A DNA stretch of 64,000 nucleotides from Pedobacter frigoris (GCF_005116445.1 NZ_SWBQ01000002.1:868001-932000); one strand, 5' to 3'; counted from the stretch's first letter, positions 51,738-60,800 are shown. Numbers and translations are program-made. Notes: generated by a model not told the origin, from the letters alone.

Positions 51738-52504
51738 GCTCCTTTTTTCTTATCCAGGCTTCTCATCAGCTGACCATACAAATCGTCACTTAATTCCTCA
51801 CGTGGTTTCAGTTTTTTAACCGTGGCGCGTTTTCCTTTTGCCTTTGCCTTTATAATTTTTAAAAGTTCGCGACTGTACTCATCGTGGAAGCTTTCAATAT
51901 TAAACTCAGCCGTATATTGCTTGATCAAGGCAAGGCCCACATCCAGCTCCTTTTTATTGATCGTACTTATGGACGGCACATTAATGTCTTCAGTTGAACG
52001 GATTTCTTCCGGAAAACGAATCTTGGTAATCACCAGTACATCCCCCATTGGATGTATTACACATAAGTTCTCTGTACTTCTCAATACGAAACGGGCGACC
52101 CCTGCTTTTTGAGACTTGACCAGTGCCTTTACCAATAAAGCATAAGCTTTTTTTCCCTGCGTTTCGGGCTGCGTATAATAAGAGGTCTCGTAGTATATTG
52201 GATTGATTTCCTTGATATCCACAAAGTTCTCCAGTTCAATCATTTTGGTTTTCTCCGGACTTGCATCCTGAAAATCTTCATTATCCAAGATCACATATTT
52301 TTCATTGAGCAGATAACCTTTGACTATCTTATCAAAAGGCACCTCTTTGCGGGTCTGCTCATTAATGCGCTTAAACTTAATCCTCGAATGATCTTTTTCA
52401 TCCAGCATGTCAAAATCCAGATTGCTATTTTGAACTGCCGAGAAAAGCTTTACGGGTATGTTAACTAACCCAAAACCAATGGAGCCTTTCCAAATTGCTT
52501 TCAT
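51734..52504 (-). CDS. ku: Ku protein (NHEJ)
   Basis: 256 residues from ATG 52504, which gives the canonical opening MKAIWKGSIGFGLVNIPVKLF; a longer frame lacks support. The Ku core is complete (EIDPIYYE-like EINPIYYETSYYTQPE, ELDVGLALIKQ), and the tail is basic (KAKGKRATVKKLKPREELS). Bacterial Ku binds double-strand ends and works with LigD for non-homologous end joining. No LigD gene lies in the window. It is monocistronic. Confidence 0.95.
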   Translation of the reverse strand: MKAIWKGSIGFGLVNIPVKLFSAVQNSNLDFDMLDEKDHSRIKFKRINEQTRKEVPFDKIVKGYLLNEKYVILDNEDFQDASPEKTKMIELENFVDIKEINPIYYETSYYTQPETQGKKAYALLVKALVKSQKAGVARFVLRSTENLCVIHPMGDVLVITKIRFPEEIRSTEDINVPSISTINKKELDVGLALIKQYTAEFNIESFHDEYSRELLKIIKAKAKGKRATVKKLKPREELSDDLYGQLMRSLDKKKGA

Positions 52505-52630
52505 ATCATCGTATTTTACATTATTAACAAGCGTTTTAATGCATTGTTTCAAACCGTCAATAGTAATACGGCACAAATCACCTCAAATGCAAATCTTATC
52601 ACTAAATTAGATAGATACAATTGAATTCCC

Positions 52631-53104
52631 ATGAACAGCAATGAAGAGCTTATCAATCATTTTTACCTCAACTTTCAACAGAAGGACGTACAGGCTATGC
52701 AAAACTGTTATGCAGACAATGCCACTTTCAGCGATCCTGTATTTACCAACCTTGATGCACAGCAAGTCCGCGCCATGTGGGCAATGCTCATTAAAAACGG
52801 TAAAGATATGAGAATGCAGTTTAGAAATGTCAAAGGAACTGATACCGGCGCAACTGCAGAATGGGATGCCTGGTATACTTTCTCCCTGACGGGAAATAAG
52901 GTCTTGAACCGTATCAAAGCTTCTTTTGAAATCCGGGATGGAAAAATTGTAGCACACAGAGACCATTTCAGCTTCTACAACTGGTCAAGGCAAGCCCTGG
53001 GCTTTACTGGTCTGCTTCTTGGCTGGACATCCTTCCTTAGAGATAAAATAAGCAAAACTGCAAAGAAGAATCTGGAGAACTTTATGGCCTCTGTTAAATC
53101 CTGA
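52631..53104 (+). CDS. SnoaL-like (NTF2 fold) protein
   Basis: 157 residues. The NTF2-like cone fold is suggested by INHFYLNFQQKDVQAMQNCYADNATFSDPVF at the start, a strand-rich centre with EWDAWYTFSLTG, and DGKIVAHRDHFSFYNWSRQALG. There is no signal. Proteins of this type bind small hydrophobic molecules or act as minor enzymes, but the specific role is unknown. It is convergent with hisS (22 nt). Confidence 0.85.
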   Translation: MNSNEELINHFYLNFQQKDVQAMQNCYADNATFSDPVFTNLDAQQVRAMWAMLIKNGKDMRMQFRNVKGTDTGATAEWDAWYTFSLTGNKVLNRIKASFEIRDGKIVAHRDHFSFYNWSRQALGFTGLLLGWTSFLRDKISKTAKKNLENFMASVKS

Positions 53105-53126
53105 ACGTGATGTAGTGGTAAAGCAA

Positions 53127-54509
53127 CTATTTCAGCAAACCAACTATTGCTTCTGCAGATAATTTCTGCTGCTGTCCACTTTGCATATCCTTCAAAGTCA
53201 GCTGTCCGCTCTGCATCTCGTCACTACCGATTAGCATTACATAAGGAATGTGTTTATCATCGGCATAGCTCATTTGCTTTTTCAGTTTGGCAGAAGATGG
53301 ATAAAGCTCTGCAGCAATACCCGCAGCACGAAGTTGCTGTAAGATCGGCAAGGCATATTTTTCGGCTTCCTTGTCGAAGTTACTGATGAGCACCTTAGTT
53401 CCCGCAGCGGCAGATTCCGGAAAAAGATTCAGTTCATACAATACATCATAGATCCTGTCTGCACCAAATGACACACCCACTCCGGTTAGGCCTTTTAAAC
53501 CAAACATACCGGTAAGGTCATCATATCTTCCGCCCCCGCCAATACTTCCCATCGCCACTTCATTGGTTTTCACTTCGAAAATACATCCGGTATAATAGTT
53601 CAGTCCGCGGGCCAGCGTAATGTCCAGTTCGACATCCGGATTGAGTCCTGATCCTGAGCCAAGCATCGCTTTTACATAGTCAAATACAGTCTCTATCTCC
53701 TGAATTCCTGCAAGACCAGTTGCGGAAGATCCAAGCACACTTTTCAAGCTATCCAGCTTTTGTTCATTATTACCTTCCAGTAAAATAACAGGCTTTAATT
53801 TCTCGATATCCTGCGCTGTAAAGCCGCGTTCGATAAGCTCCTTAGTGACACCATCCAGGCCGATCTTATCCAGCTTATCAATGGCGACAGTCATGTCTAT
53901 GATCAGCTCTGGCTTACCTATTACTTCGGCTATCCCTGATAATATTTTACGGTTATTGATCTTAATGGTAAAGTCTTTTAACCCCAGATTGCTCAGCGCC
54001 TCCTGATAGATCAATATAAACTCTGCCTCGTTCAATAAACTATCCGATCCTACAACATCCACGTCGCACTGATAAAACTCCCTGTATCGTCCCTTTTGAG
54101 GCCTGTCGGCACGCCATACCGGCTGCACCTGGAATCGCTTGAAGGGAAGGGAGATCTCATTCTGGTGCATCACCACATACCGGGCAAAAGGAACAGTCAG
54201 GTCGTAACGCAAAGCCTTTTCGCTGATCGAGGAGATCATTGCATTTGACTGTGCCTGAGCAAGCAATTCCGGCTTTACCTTGACAAGGTAATCCCCGCTG
54301 TTCAGGATCTTAAATATCAGCTTATCTCCCTCATCGCCATATTTCCCTGTTAGTGTAGATAGATTTTCCATTGAAGGAGTTTGTATCTCTGCATAACCAT
54401 ACTTTTTGAATACCGTTTTAATGGTATCAAAAATATAATTGCGCTTCACCATTTCCAGGGGAGAGAAATCTCTGGTTCCTTTAGCTAAAGAGGGTTTGAT
54501 ATTCGACAT
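53127..54509 (-). CDS. hisS: Histidyl-tRNA synthetase
   Basis: 460 residues from ATG 54509, giving MSNIKPSLAKGTRDFSP. Class II motif 2 is visible in PQKGRYREFYQCDVD. The histidine-binding loops are at LARGLNYYTGCIFEV and GGGGRYDDLTGMFG, and motif 3 at GVGVSFGADRIYDVL. The C-terminal anticodon-binding domain follows. It charges tRNA-His. A TACTTTTG box ends 4 nt before the ATG, suggesting a very short leader. Confidence 0.96.
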   Translation of the reverse strand: MSNIKPSLAKGTRDFSPLEMVKRNYIFDTIKTVFKKYGYAEIQTPSMENLSTLTGKYGDEGDKLIFKILNSGDYLVKVKPELLAQAQSNAMISSISEKALRYDLTVPFARYVVMHQNEISLPFKRFQVQPVWRADRPQKGRYREFYQCDVDVVGSDSLLNEAEFILIYQEALSNLGLKDFTIKINNRKILSGIAEVIGKPELIIDMTVAIDKLDKIGLDGVTKELIERGFTAQDIEKLKPVILLEGNNEQKLDSLKSVLGSSATGLAGIQEIETVFDYVKAMLGSGSGLNPDVELDITLARGLNYYTGCIFEVKTNEVAMGSIGGGGRYDDLTGMFGLKGLTGVGVSFGADRIYDVLYELNLFPESAAAGTKVLISNFDKEAEKYALPILQQLRAAGIAAELYPSSAKLKKQMSYADDKHIPYVMLIGSDEMQSGQLTLKDMQSGQQQKLSAEAIVGLLK

Positions 54510-54513
54510 GGCG

Positions 54514-54521
54514 CAAAAGTA
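54514..54521 (-). promoter_or_regulatory. -7 box TACTTTTG abutting the hisS ATG
   Basis: The minus strand matches TAnnTTTG exactly and ends 4 nt before ATG 54509. Confidence 0.45.
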
Positions 54522-54543
54522 CAAAAAGTAACAGTTATGCTCT

Positions 54544-54607
54544 TCGTCATCCTGAATTTATTTCAGGATCCGGGATAGAAAGACCTCTTGACAGGTGATG
54601 ACGAGGA
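54544..54607. repeat. REP-like palindromic element
   Basis: Inner arms ATCCTGAA/TTCAGGAT (54549-54556, 54562-54569) lie within a larger element opening TCGTCATCCTGAA and closing GTGATGACGAGGA. It is related to the elements at 29809-29857 and 54720-54755. Confidence 0.55.
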
Positions 54608-54668
54608 GCCTATGGCATGACGTCTTCGCTACTTCTTTATACTTTTAATAATCTGTTCTCAGGATGAG

Positions 54669-54710
54669 GTAAAATAAAAAGGTTGTCTGCTTTATAGGCA
54701 AACAACCTTT
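54669..54710 (-). terminator. Intrinsic terminator after pdhC
   Basis: On the minus strand AAAGGTTGT (54710-54702) pairs with ACAACCTTT (54686-54678), an inner TGC/GCA pair extends the stem, and T-rich sequence (TTTTTATTTT) follows. Confidence 0.75.
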
Positions 54711-54719
54711 CTTATGTAC

Positions 54720-54755
54720 TTCGTCGTCCTGAATTTATTTGAGGATGACGACGTG
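54720..54755. repeat. REP-like palindromic element
   Basis: CGTCGTCCTGAATTTATT and AGGATGACGACG form an imperfect dyad between pdhC and its terminator. It shares the CCTGAATTTATTT and GGATGACGA words with the copies near 29.8 and 54.55 kb. Confidence 0.55.
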
Positions 54756-54760
54756 TTAGT

Positions 54761-56407
54761 TTAAACCAATAACCTGATTGGCTCTTCCAGTAATCCTTTA
54801 AGTGTTTGTAAGAAAGCAGCACCTGTAGCACCATCTACTACACGGTGATCACAACCTAGGCTCAGTTTCATCACATTACCTGGTACAACTGCTCCGTTTT
54901 TAACAACAGGGATTTGCTGTATAGCACCTACTGACAGGATTGCTCCATCAGGAGAGTTGATGATTGATGTAAATTCATCAATACCAAACATACCCAGGTT
55001 AGAAACTGTAAAGGTAGAACCTTCCCAATCTGCTGGTTGTAATTTCTTTGCTTTTGCTTTCTGGCCGTATTCTTTTACCTCAGCAGAGATGTGAGACAAG
55101 GATTTGCCATCAGCAAAACGAACAACAGGAACCAACAGACCATCTTCTACAGCCATTGCTACACCGATGTTTGTATGCTCATTGAAACGGATTTTATCTC
55201 CACGCCATGATGAATTAACAGCAGGATGTTGTTTCAATGCAACAGCAACAGCTTTAATGATGATATCATTAAAGGAAACCTTAACCGGAGCAACTGCATT
55301 AATTGCAGTACGTGCAGACATTGCGTTATCCATATCAATGCTGATGTTCAGGTAGAAATGCGGAGCAGTAAACAGGCTTTCTGCTAAACGTTTAGCAATT
55401 ACCTTACGCATTTGCGATACCGGTTTCTCAGTATATTTCTCTTCACCCACATATTGAGGAATACTTGGCGCAGCTTTCTCCGCAGCCGGAGCTGATGAAG
55501 ACGCTGTTTTTGCCGCAGCAGGTGTGAAGTTTTCTATATCTTTTTTAATGATACGTCCGCCATCTGCACTGCCTGCAACCTGCGAAAGGTCTATTCCTTT
55601 TTCTTTTGCAATTCTTTTTGCCAGTGGAGATGCTTTCACTCTTTCATTTGAAACAGCAGGAGCTTCTTCTTTAGCCTCAACAGCTTTTTCAGCAACCGGA
55701 GCATCAGATTTTGCATCAGCAGCAGGTCTTGCCGGAGCATCACCCTGAGCAAGGATACCACTAATGTCTGTTCCTTCCGGACCAACAATAGCAATAATGC
55801 CATTTACTTTTGCCGCAGCACCTTTTTCCACACCAATATGCAATAAAGTACCGGTTGCATATCCCATAACTTCCATAGTCGCCTTATCGGTTTCTACATC
55901 AGCCAGGATGTCATCATCCTTTACCTTATCACCTACTTTCTTATGCCATTCAGCAATTACGCCTTCAGTCATGGTATCACTTAGCAACGGCATGCGAATT
56001 ACCGTAACTCCTTTTTTCTCTAATTCTGCTTCAGAAAGACCTCCGCCTGATTGGGCAGGAGCTTCTTTTTGCTCTTCCGCAGGCTTTTCAGCTGCCGGAG
56101 CAGCTTTTTCTTCATGAGCTGGAGCAGCAGCACCGCTTTCAGCTTCAAGAGCAGCTTTATAATCTTCTCCTTCTTTACCTATTACAGCAATTATAGCATC
56201 AACCGGAACAGCCTTACCTTCTTCCACACCAACGTACAATAAGGTACCATCCCAATATGATTCTAAATCCATGGTCGCCTTATCGGTTTCCACTTCGGCC
56301 ATAACATCGCCGCTTTTTACTTTATCGCCAACTTTTTTATGCCACTTAGCCATCACCCCTTCGGTCATGGTATCGCTCATTTTGGGCATTCTAACTATTT
56401 CAGCCAT
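54761..56407 (-). CDS. pdhC: Pyruvate dehydrogenase E2, dihydrolipoamide acetyltransferase
   Basis: 548 residues. Two lipoyl domains are visible, each with the lipoyl-Lys motif ETDKAT (about Lys 43 and Lys 174), separated by Ala/Pro/Glu linkers. An E1/E3-binding domain follows (VKASPLAKRIAKEKGIDLSQ), then the catalytic core ending with the HxxxD-type CDHRVVDGATGA. It transfers acetyl groups to CoA at the core of the complex. It lies 28 nt after pdhA in the same operon. E1-beta is not encoded next to it. Confidence 0.95.
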   Translation of the reverse strand: MAEIVRMPKMSDTMTEGVMAKWHKKVGDKVKSGDVMAEVETDKATMDLESYWDGTLLYVGVEEGKAVPVDAIIAVIGKEGEDYKAALEAESGAAAPAHEEKAAPAAEKPAEEQKEAPAQSGGGLSEAELEKKGVTVIRMPLLSDTMTEGVIAEWHKKVGDKVKDDDILADVETDKATMEVMGYATGTLLHIGVEKGAAAKVNGIIAIVGPEGTDISGILAQGDAPARPAADAKSDAPVAEKAVEAKEEAPAVSNERVKASPLAKRIAKEKGIDLSQVAGSADGGRIIKKDIENFTPAAAKTASSSAPAAEKAAPSIPQYVGEEKYTEKPVSQMRKVIAKRLAESLFTAPHFYLNISIDMDNAMSARTAINAVAPVKVSFNDIIIKAVAVALKQHPAVNSSWRGDKIRFNEHTNIGVAMAVEDGLLVPVVRFADGKSLSHISAEVKEYGQKAKAKKLQPADWEGSTFTVSNLGMFGIDEFTSIINSPDGAILSVGAIQQIPVVKNGAVVPGNVMKLSLGCDHRVVDGATGAAFLQTLKGLLEEPIRLLV

Positions 56408-56435
56408 TCTATAATATCTATATTAAAATGAGGTT

Positions 56436-57431
56436 CTAAATTTCTTGATATGGGTAATCTGTCTGTACATAAACATCAGTAAACAGTTCTGATGCTTCCG
56501 GCCAAGGAGATTCTTCTGCAAATTTCACAGACTGGTCTACAATCTGTTTCACTTTAGCTTCAATCTCTTCAATCCAGGCCTGATCAGCATATTTCTCTTT
56601 AAGAATTGCCTCTCTCACCTGCTCAATCGGATCTTTAGCTTTATATTCTTCCAACTCATCCTTGGTGCGATATTTCGCAGGATCAGACATAGAGTGACCG
56701 CGGTAACGGTAAGTTCTCATCTCTAAGAAAGTAGGACCTTCACCGGCTCTCGCGCGCTGAATTGCTTCATCCATTGCATTGTGAACAGCAACAGGATCCA
56801 TACCATCAACCGGAGCGCATGGCATATCAAATCCTAAACCTATTTTGTAAATATCAGTCATGTTGGTGGTACGCTCCACAGAGGTTCCCATCGCATAAAA
56901 GTTGTTCTCACAAACAAATACTACAGGAAGTTTCCAAAGCATTGCCATGTTGAACGCTTCGTTTAAAGCACCCTGACGAACAGCGCCGTCACCCATGTAG
57001 CAAATATTTACATTGTCAGTGCCTTTATATTTTTCTGCAAATGCAATACCTGCACCCAAAGGAATCTGACCACCTACAATACCATGCCCGCCGTAAAAAT
57101 TGTGTTCTTTGCTAAACATGTGCATTGAACCACCTTTTCCTTTAGAGCAACCAGTAGCTTTACCATACATCTCTGCCATAATGCTATCGGCACTTACACC
57201 AAGAGCCAGTGCCTGAGCATGGTCACGGTAAGTAGTAATCATAGAATCTCCTTTTTGCATAGCAGAAATAGCTCCAGCTACAACAGCCTCCTGGCCAATA
57301 TATAAATGACAGAATCCACGGATTTTTTGCTGTCCGTAAAGTTGTCCAGTTTTTTCTTCGAATTTGCGCATCAGCAACATCGACTCAAACCACTTCAGAT
57401 AGGTATCTTTATTAATTTCTACTGCACTCAT
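56436..57431 (-). CDS. pdhA: Pyruvate dehydrogenase E1 component, alpha subunit
   Basis: 331 residues. The thiamine-diphosphate motif GDG...NN is visible as GDGAVRQGALNEAFNM...CENN, and the phosphorylation-loop region is YRYRGHSMSDPAKYR. It decarboxylates pyruvate together with an E1-beta subunit, which is encoded elsewhere. It is the first gene of a two-gene operon with pdhC. A TAGATTTG box lies 30-37 nt upstream. Confidence 0.96.
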   Translation of the reverse strand: MSAVEINKDTYLKWFESMLLMRKFEEKTGQLYGQQKIRGFCHLYIGQEAVVAGAISAMQKGDSMITTYRDHAQALALGVSADSIMAEMYGKATGCSKGKGGSMHMFSKEHNFYGGHGIVGGQIPLGAGIAFAEKYKGTDNVNICYMGDGAVRQGALNEAFNMAMLWKLPVVFVCENNFYAMGTSVERTTNMTDIYKIGLGFDMPCAPVDGMDPVAVHNAMDEAIQRARAGEGPTFLEMRTYRYRGHSMSDPAKYRTKDELEEYKAKDPIEQVREAILKEKYADQAWIEEIEAKVKQIVDQSVKFAEESPWPEASELFTDVYVQTDYPYQEI

Positions 57432-57460
57432 TGTTTGGTGTTGATTTTTATTTACGAGAG

Positions 57461-57468
57461 CAAATCTA
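57461..57468 (-). promoter_or_regulatory. -7 box TAGATTTG of the pdhA-pdhC operon
   Basis: Exact TAnnTTTG on the minus strand, about 30 nt before ATG 57431. Confidence 0.45.
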
Positions 57469-57722
57469 CTTTTTTATTGCAACATATCGAAAAATCATTG
57501 TAAAATGCACACTAAGGTTACAGAAATTTTAAGCTCATTTCTCTGTAATCCCTTTGACTATACTAACCTCTAAGTCAATATCGGCAAATTAAAAGCAAAC
57601 GTACCCCAGATAATCCCATCTTAAGTTGCCCGCAAACCACTACTCACAAAAATTTATATGGCTAAAAATTTAAGGTCCTTTTAGTGGAAATGTTAATAAC
57701 TTTCAACATAAATTTCCCTGTA
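57469..57722. other. AT-rich intergenic stretch without a gene
   Basis: Part of the 396-nt divergent gap between pdhA and the NlpC/P60 gene. I see no ORF of note, tRNA or strong hairpin in it; the promoter boxes on either side are listed separately. Confidence 0.6.
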
Positions 57723-57754
57723 TTTGGATAACATTTGTAAAATACATATGTTTG
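57723..57754 (+). promoter_or_regulatory. Full Bacteroidota-type promoter (TTTG-N20-TATGTTTG)
   Basis: TTTG at 57723-57726 and TATGTTTG at 57747-57754, 20 nt apart, which matches both -33 and -7 elements. The leader to ATG 57828 would be about 65 nt. Confidence 0.55.
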
Positions 57755-57827
57755 CCATCCAAACAATAAGCCCGTAGTGGTGTACGTTTAAGTGTAAGTG
57801 CTTTTTACCCAAACTTAACAGTATAAC

Positions 57828-58382
57828 ATGATAAAAAAGTTTTTGTTGTCATCATTCATTGTATTGTGCTGCCTTTCGGCCGTTAACGCACAAACAAAAA
57901 CAAAAGAATCAAGCAAATTAGAAGATCCTGATAACTTAGCTTCACAATATTTTTCCCAGGTAATGGGTGTAGCAATGGATGCGACTTCAAACGTTAAGCT
58001 TTACAAATTCATCTACGAGTGGATTGGAACTCCTTACCGTTTCGGAGGAAATACCAAGAAAGGCATTGATTGCTCGGCATTCACAAAAGCCATTTACGAT
58101 AAAGTTTTCAACACCACCATCTTAAGAAACTCACGCGATATTTTCAGCATGGTAAATCCATTACCAAAAGATGAGCTCAAAGAAGGCGATCTGGTATTTT
58201 TCAAAATTAAAAGCAGAAGCATTACACATATCGGAATTTATCTTGGTGATAGTCGCTTCGCACATGCGTCTTCAACACGTGGTGTAGTGATCAGCAATTT
58301 AAATGAACCTTACTATTCGCGTTACTTCTATAAAGGAGGAAGAATAATAGAAGGCCTTAAAGAAGAACTCGTAGAAGAATAA
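57828..58382 (+). CDS. NlpC/P60 (C40) peptidoglycan hydrolase
   Basis: 184 residues. A signal peptide ends near NAQTK (residue ~22). The C40 cysteine-peptidase domain has catalytic Cys in GIDCSAFTKAIY (~residue 84), catalytic His in THIGIYLG (~136) and a third polar residue near HASSTRG. It cleaves cell-wall stem peptides. It is followed after 6 nt by the CapA-type gene, so the two are probably co-transcribed. A full promoter lies upstream. Confidence 0.93.
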   Translation: MIKKFLLSSFIVLCCLSAVNAQTKTKESSKLEDPDNLASQYFSQVMGVAMDATSNVKLYKFIYEWIGTPYRFGGNTKKGIDCSAFTKAIYDKVFNTTILRNSRDIFSMVNPLPKDELKEGDLVFFKIKSRSITHIGIYLGDSRFAHASSTRGVVISNLNEPYYSRYFYKGGRIIEGLKEELVEE

Positions 58383-58388
58383 CAGTTT

Positions 58389-59489
58389 TTGAAAATCATA
58401 AATAACAGTCTTTTCAGCGTTGTCGTATTCCTGTCAATACTGAGCTGCACTACTACTGGCAATACGACCAATATTCAGCAGGTAATCGCACCTGATACAC
58501 CGCGCTTCATCAAAGACACCATCTCCATCACCGCCGTTGGCGACATCATGATTGGGTCTGCTTATCCCAGTAAATCAAATCTTCCTAAAGATGATGGGCT
58601 GCACAGTTTCAAAAACGTAGACACCTTTTTAAAAGGAGACATTGTTTTTGGCAATCTCGAAGGATGTTTCTTAAACAGTGGAAAATCTACCAAATGTAAA
58701 GACACCATAGGCAACAGTTGCTTTGCTTTCCGGATGCCGGAGCGTTACGCCGGAATCATCAAAAATGCAGGCTTTAATCTGATGAGCATCGCCAATAACC
58801 ATGTCGGCGACTTTGGGTTAAAAGGCCGTGAAAGCACTACGCAAATCCTTGACTCATTAAACATTCAGTACGCCGGACTGCAGTCCCACCCTTTCACAGT
58901 TTTCGAAAAAGACAGCGTCAGATATGGATTTTGTGCGTTTGCGCCAAACGAGAATACAGTGTCCATCAATAAAATTGACAGTGCAGTCAAGCTGGTAAAA
59001 GAACTTAAGGCCCAAACAGATATTGTCATTGTGTCCTTTCACGGAGGAGCTGAAGGCGCTAAATACGAACACGTCACCCGTAGAAATGAAATCTTTTATA
59101 AAGAAAACCGCGGCAATGTCCACGCATTTGCACATGCCGTAATAGATGCAGGAGCCGATGTCGTACTTGGGCATGGGCCACACGTAACCCGCGCTGTGGA
59201 AGTCTACAAAAACAAATTTATTGCATATAGTCTGGGTAACTTCAATACCTATGGTATGTTTAGCCTTAAAGGTCCAAACGGATTTGCTCCCTTGCTACAG
59301 CTTAAAATCAACAGCAAAGGAGATTTTCTTTTTGCAGACATCATCTCCGTAAAACAAGACAAGATCAATCACCTGACTATAGATACTAATCATACAGCCT
59401 TCTATAAGATCCGGTTCCTTACCAATACAGACTTTCCCGGAAACAAGCTCGACTTCTCAGAAAAAGGCCGCATCCGTTTAAAAGATTAA
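58389..59489 (+). CDS. CapA/PgsA-type lipoprotein (metallophosphatase fold)
   Basis: 366 residues from TTG 58389; no nearby ATG fits the lipoprotein signal, which ends FLSILSCTT (Cys ~20). The PGA_cap domain (calcineurin-like phosphoesterase fold) is indicated by AVGDIMIGSAYP, FGNLEGCF, SIANNHVGDFG, VSFHGGAEGAKY and LGHGPHVTRAVE. The family is known from poly-gamma-glutamate capsule synthesis. No other capsule gene is nearby, so its role here is unclear. It is co-transcribed with the NlpC/P60 gene. Confidence 0.9.
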   Translation: MKIINNSLFSVVVFLSILSCTTTGNTTNIQQVIAPDTPRFIKDTISITAVGDIMIGSAYPSKSNLPKDDGLHSFKNVDTFLKGDIVFGNLEGCFLNSGKSTKCKDTIGNSCFAFRMPERYAGIIKNAGFNLMSIANNHVGDFGLKGRESTTQILDSLNIQYAGLQSHPFTVFEKDSVRYGFCAFAPNENTVSINKIDSAVKLVKELKAQTDIVIVSFHGGAEGAKYEHVTRRNEIFYKENRGNVHAFAHAVIDAGADVVLGHGPHVTRAVEVYKNKFIAYSLGNFNTYGMFSLKGPNGFAPLLQLKINSKGDFLFADIISVKQDKINHLTIDTNHTAFYKIRFLTNTDFPGNKLDFSEKGRIRLKD

Positions 59490-59675
59490 TCAGGCTTCGT
59501 CCTTGGTGTTTTTCACAAGACCGATACCCGAGACGAAGAATATGATCGAAATGATTCCCACCACAGCAAGTTCTCTGGTTTGTATCGACTTATTCATAAA
59601 CCCATAACCTGCGTAGATTAATCCGATTATCCCTAAAATTGTAAGGATAGTTCCAAAAGTACGTTTAACATTCAT
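59490..59675 (-). CDS. Small two-helix membrane protein
   Basis: 61 residues from ATG 59675 (a longer frame begins without support). Two hydrophobic helices, FGTILTILGIIGLIYAGYGF and LAVVGIISIIFFVSGIGLV, are joined by a short polar loop, and the tail is charged (KNTKDEA). I recognise only a generic small inner-membrane protein. It directly abuts the convergent CapA gene (stop codons adjacent). Confidence 0.65.
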   Translation of the reverse strand: MNVKRTFGTILTILGIIGLIYAGYGFMNKSIQTRELAVVGIISIIFFVSGIGLVKNTKDEA

Positions 59676-59798
59676 AGTAGATTTCTTTAGATACGAGTAC
59701 AAAGCAATATCTGTGCCCAGTATTCCGATATATTTCCTCATAAACCACCAAATTGTTCGTATCTTGATAATATTTCATTATCACTATAAAAAAACGCC

Positions 59799-60734
59799 AT
59801 GGATTACACACTCTACATCATTCTATTTTTTGCATTAATTATCCTGTTTAGCTCGTTTGTGACGGTTAAACAAGGCACTATTGCAGTCATCACCATCTTT
59901 GGGAAATACAGAAGGCTGCTAAGGCCTGGGTTAAGTTTGAAAATACCAATCATAGAAAACATCCATTCCAGGATCTCTATACAAAACCGTTCTGTAGAAC
60001 TGTCATTTCAGGCAGTAACCCAGGATCAGGCAAATGTATACTTCAAGGCAATGCTACTCTATTCCGTCATCAATCATGACGAAGAGACCATAAAGAATGT
60101 CGCATTTAAGTTCGTCGATTCTACAAATCTGATGCAGGCACTGATCCGTACAATTGAAGGATCTATCAGGGCCTATGTAGCCACACAAAAGCAGGCGAAT
60201 GTACTCGCTCAGCGAAACGAAATCGTAGAGCACGTAAAACAACAGATTGACCAGGTGCTTGAAAGCTGGGGTTATCACCTTCAGGACCTTCAGTTGAATG
60301 ACATTACTTTTGACGAAGAGATCATGCGTTCAATGAGCCGTGTTGTTGCCTCGAACAACCTGAAAGCTGCTGCCGAAAATGAAGGTCAGGCTCTTTTGAT
60401 CACCAAAACAAAAGGAGCTGAAGCCGATGGTAATGCCATCAAAATTGCAGCCGCAGCTGAACGTGAAGCAGCCCAGTTGAGAGGACAAGGTATTGCGTTG
60501 TTCCGTGCAGAGGTAGCGCATGGTATGACAAAAGCCGCTCAGGAAATGGAAGAGGCAAACCTGGATATTTCAGTTATCCTTTTCACCATGTGGACTGAAT
60601 CCATCAAACAATTTGCAGAAAACAGTGAAGGGAATGTGATCTTCCTCGATGGTTCTACAGAAGGGATGAACCGTACGATGAAAGAGATGATGGCCATGCA
60701 GCTTCAAAAAGAAGCAGGCAAATCTTCTAAATAA
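59799..60734 (+). CDS. SPFH/band-7 (stomatin-prohibitin-like) membrane protein
   Basis: 311 residues. One N-terminal membrane helix (~4-22) is followed by the SPFH domain starting TVKQGTIAVITIFGKYRRLLRPGL. A coiled-coil half follows (AAENEGQALLITKTKGAEADG and AAAEREAAQLRGQG). These proteins form membrane-scaffold rings and regulate membrane proteases or microdomains. No NfeD or FtsH partner gene is adjacent. It is monocistronic, with a strong terminator downstream. Confidence 0.92.
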   Translation: MDYTLYIILFFALIILFSSFVTVKQGTIAVITIFGKYRRLLRPGLSLKIPIIENIHSRISIQNRSVELSFQAVTQDQANVYFKAMLLYSVINHDEETIKNVAFKFVDSTNLMQALIRTIEGSIRAYVATQKQANVLAQRNEIVEHVKQQIDQVLESWGYHLQDLQLNDITFDEEIMRSMSRVVASNNLKAAAENEGQALLITKTKGAEADGNAIKIAAAAEREAAQLRGQGIALFRAEVAHGMTKAAQEMEEANLDISVILFTMWTESIKQFAENSEGNVIFLDGSTEGMNRTMKEMMAMQLQKEAGKSSK

Positions 60735-60740
60735 TTAATA

Positions 60741-60786
60741 ATATAAAAAGAGGGGGCTTCTAATTGGAAGCCCCCTCTTTTTATAT
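60741..60786. terminator. Bidirectional intrinsic terminator
   Basis: Perfect arms (60741-60760 and 60767-60786) around a 6-nt loop, GC core AGGGGGCTTC, A5/T5 on the outside. It separates the convergent SPFH and prc genes. Confidence 0.9.
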
Positions 60787-60800
60787 CCTCGAATTAAGGT

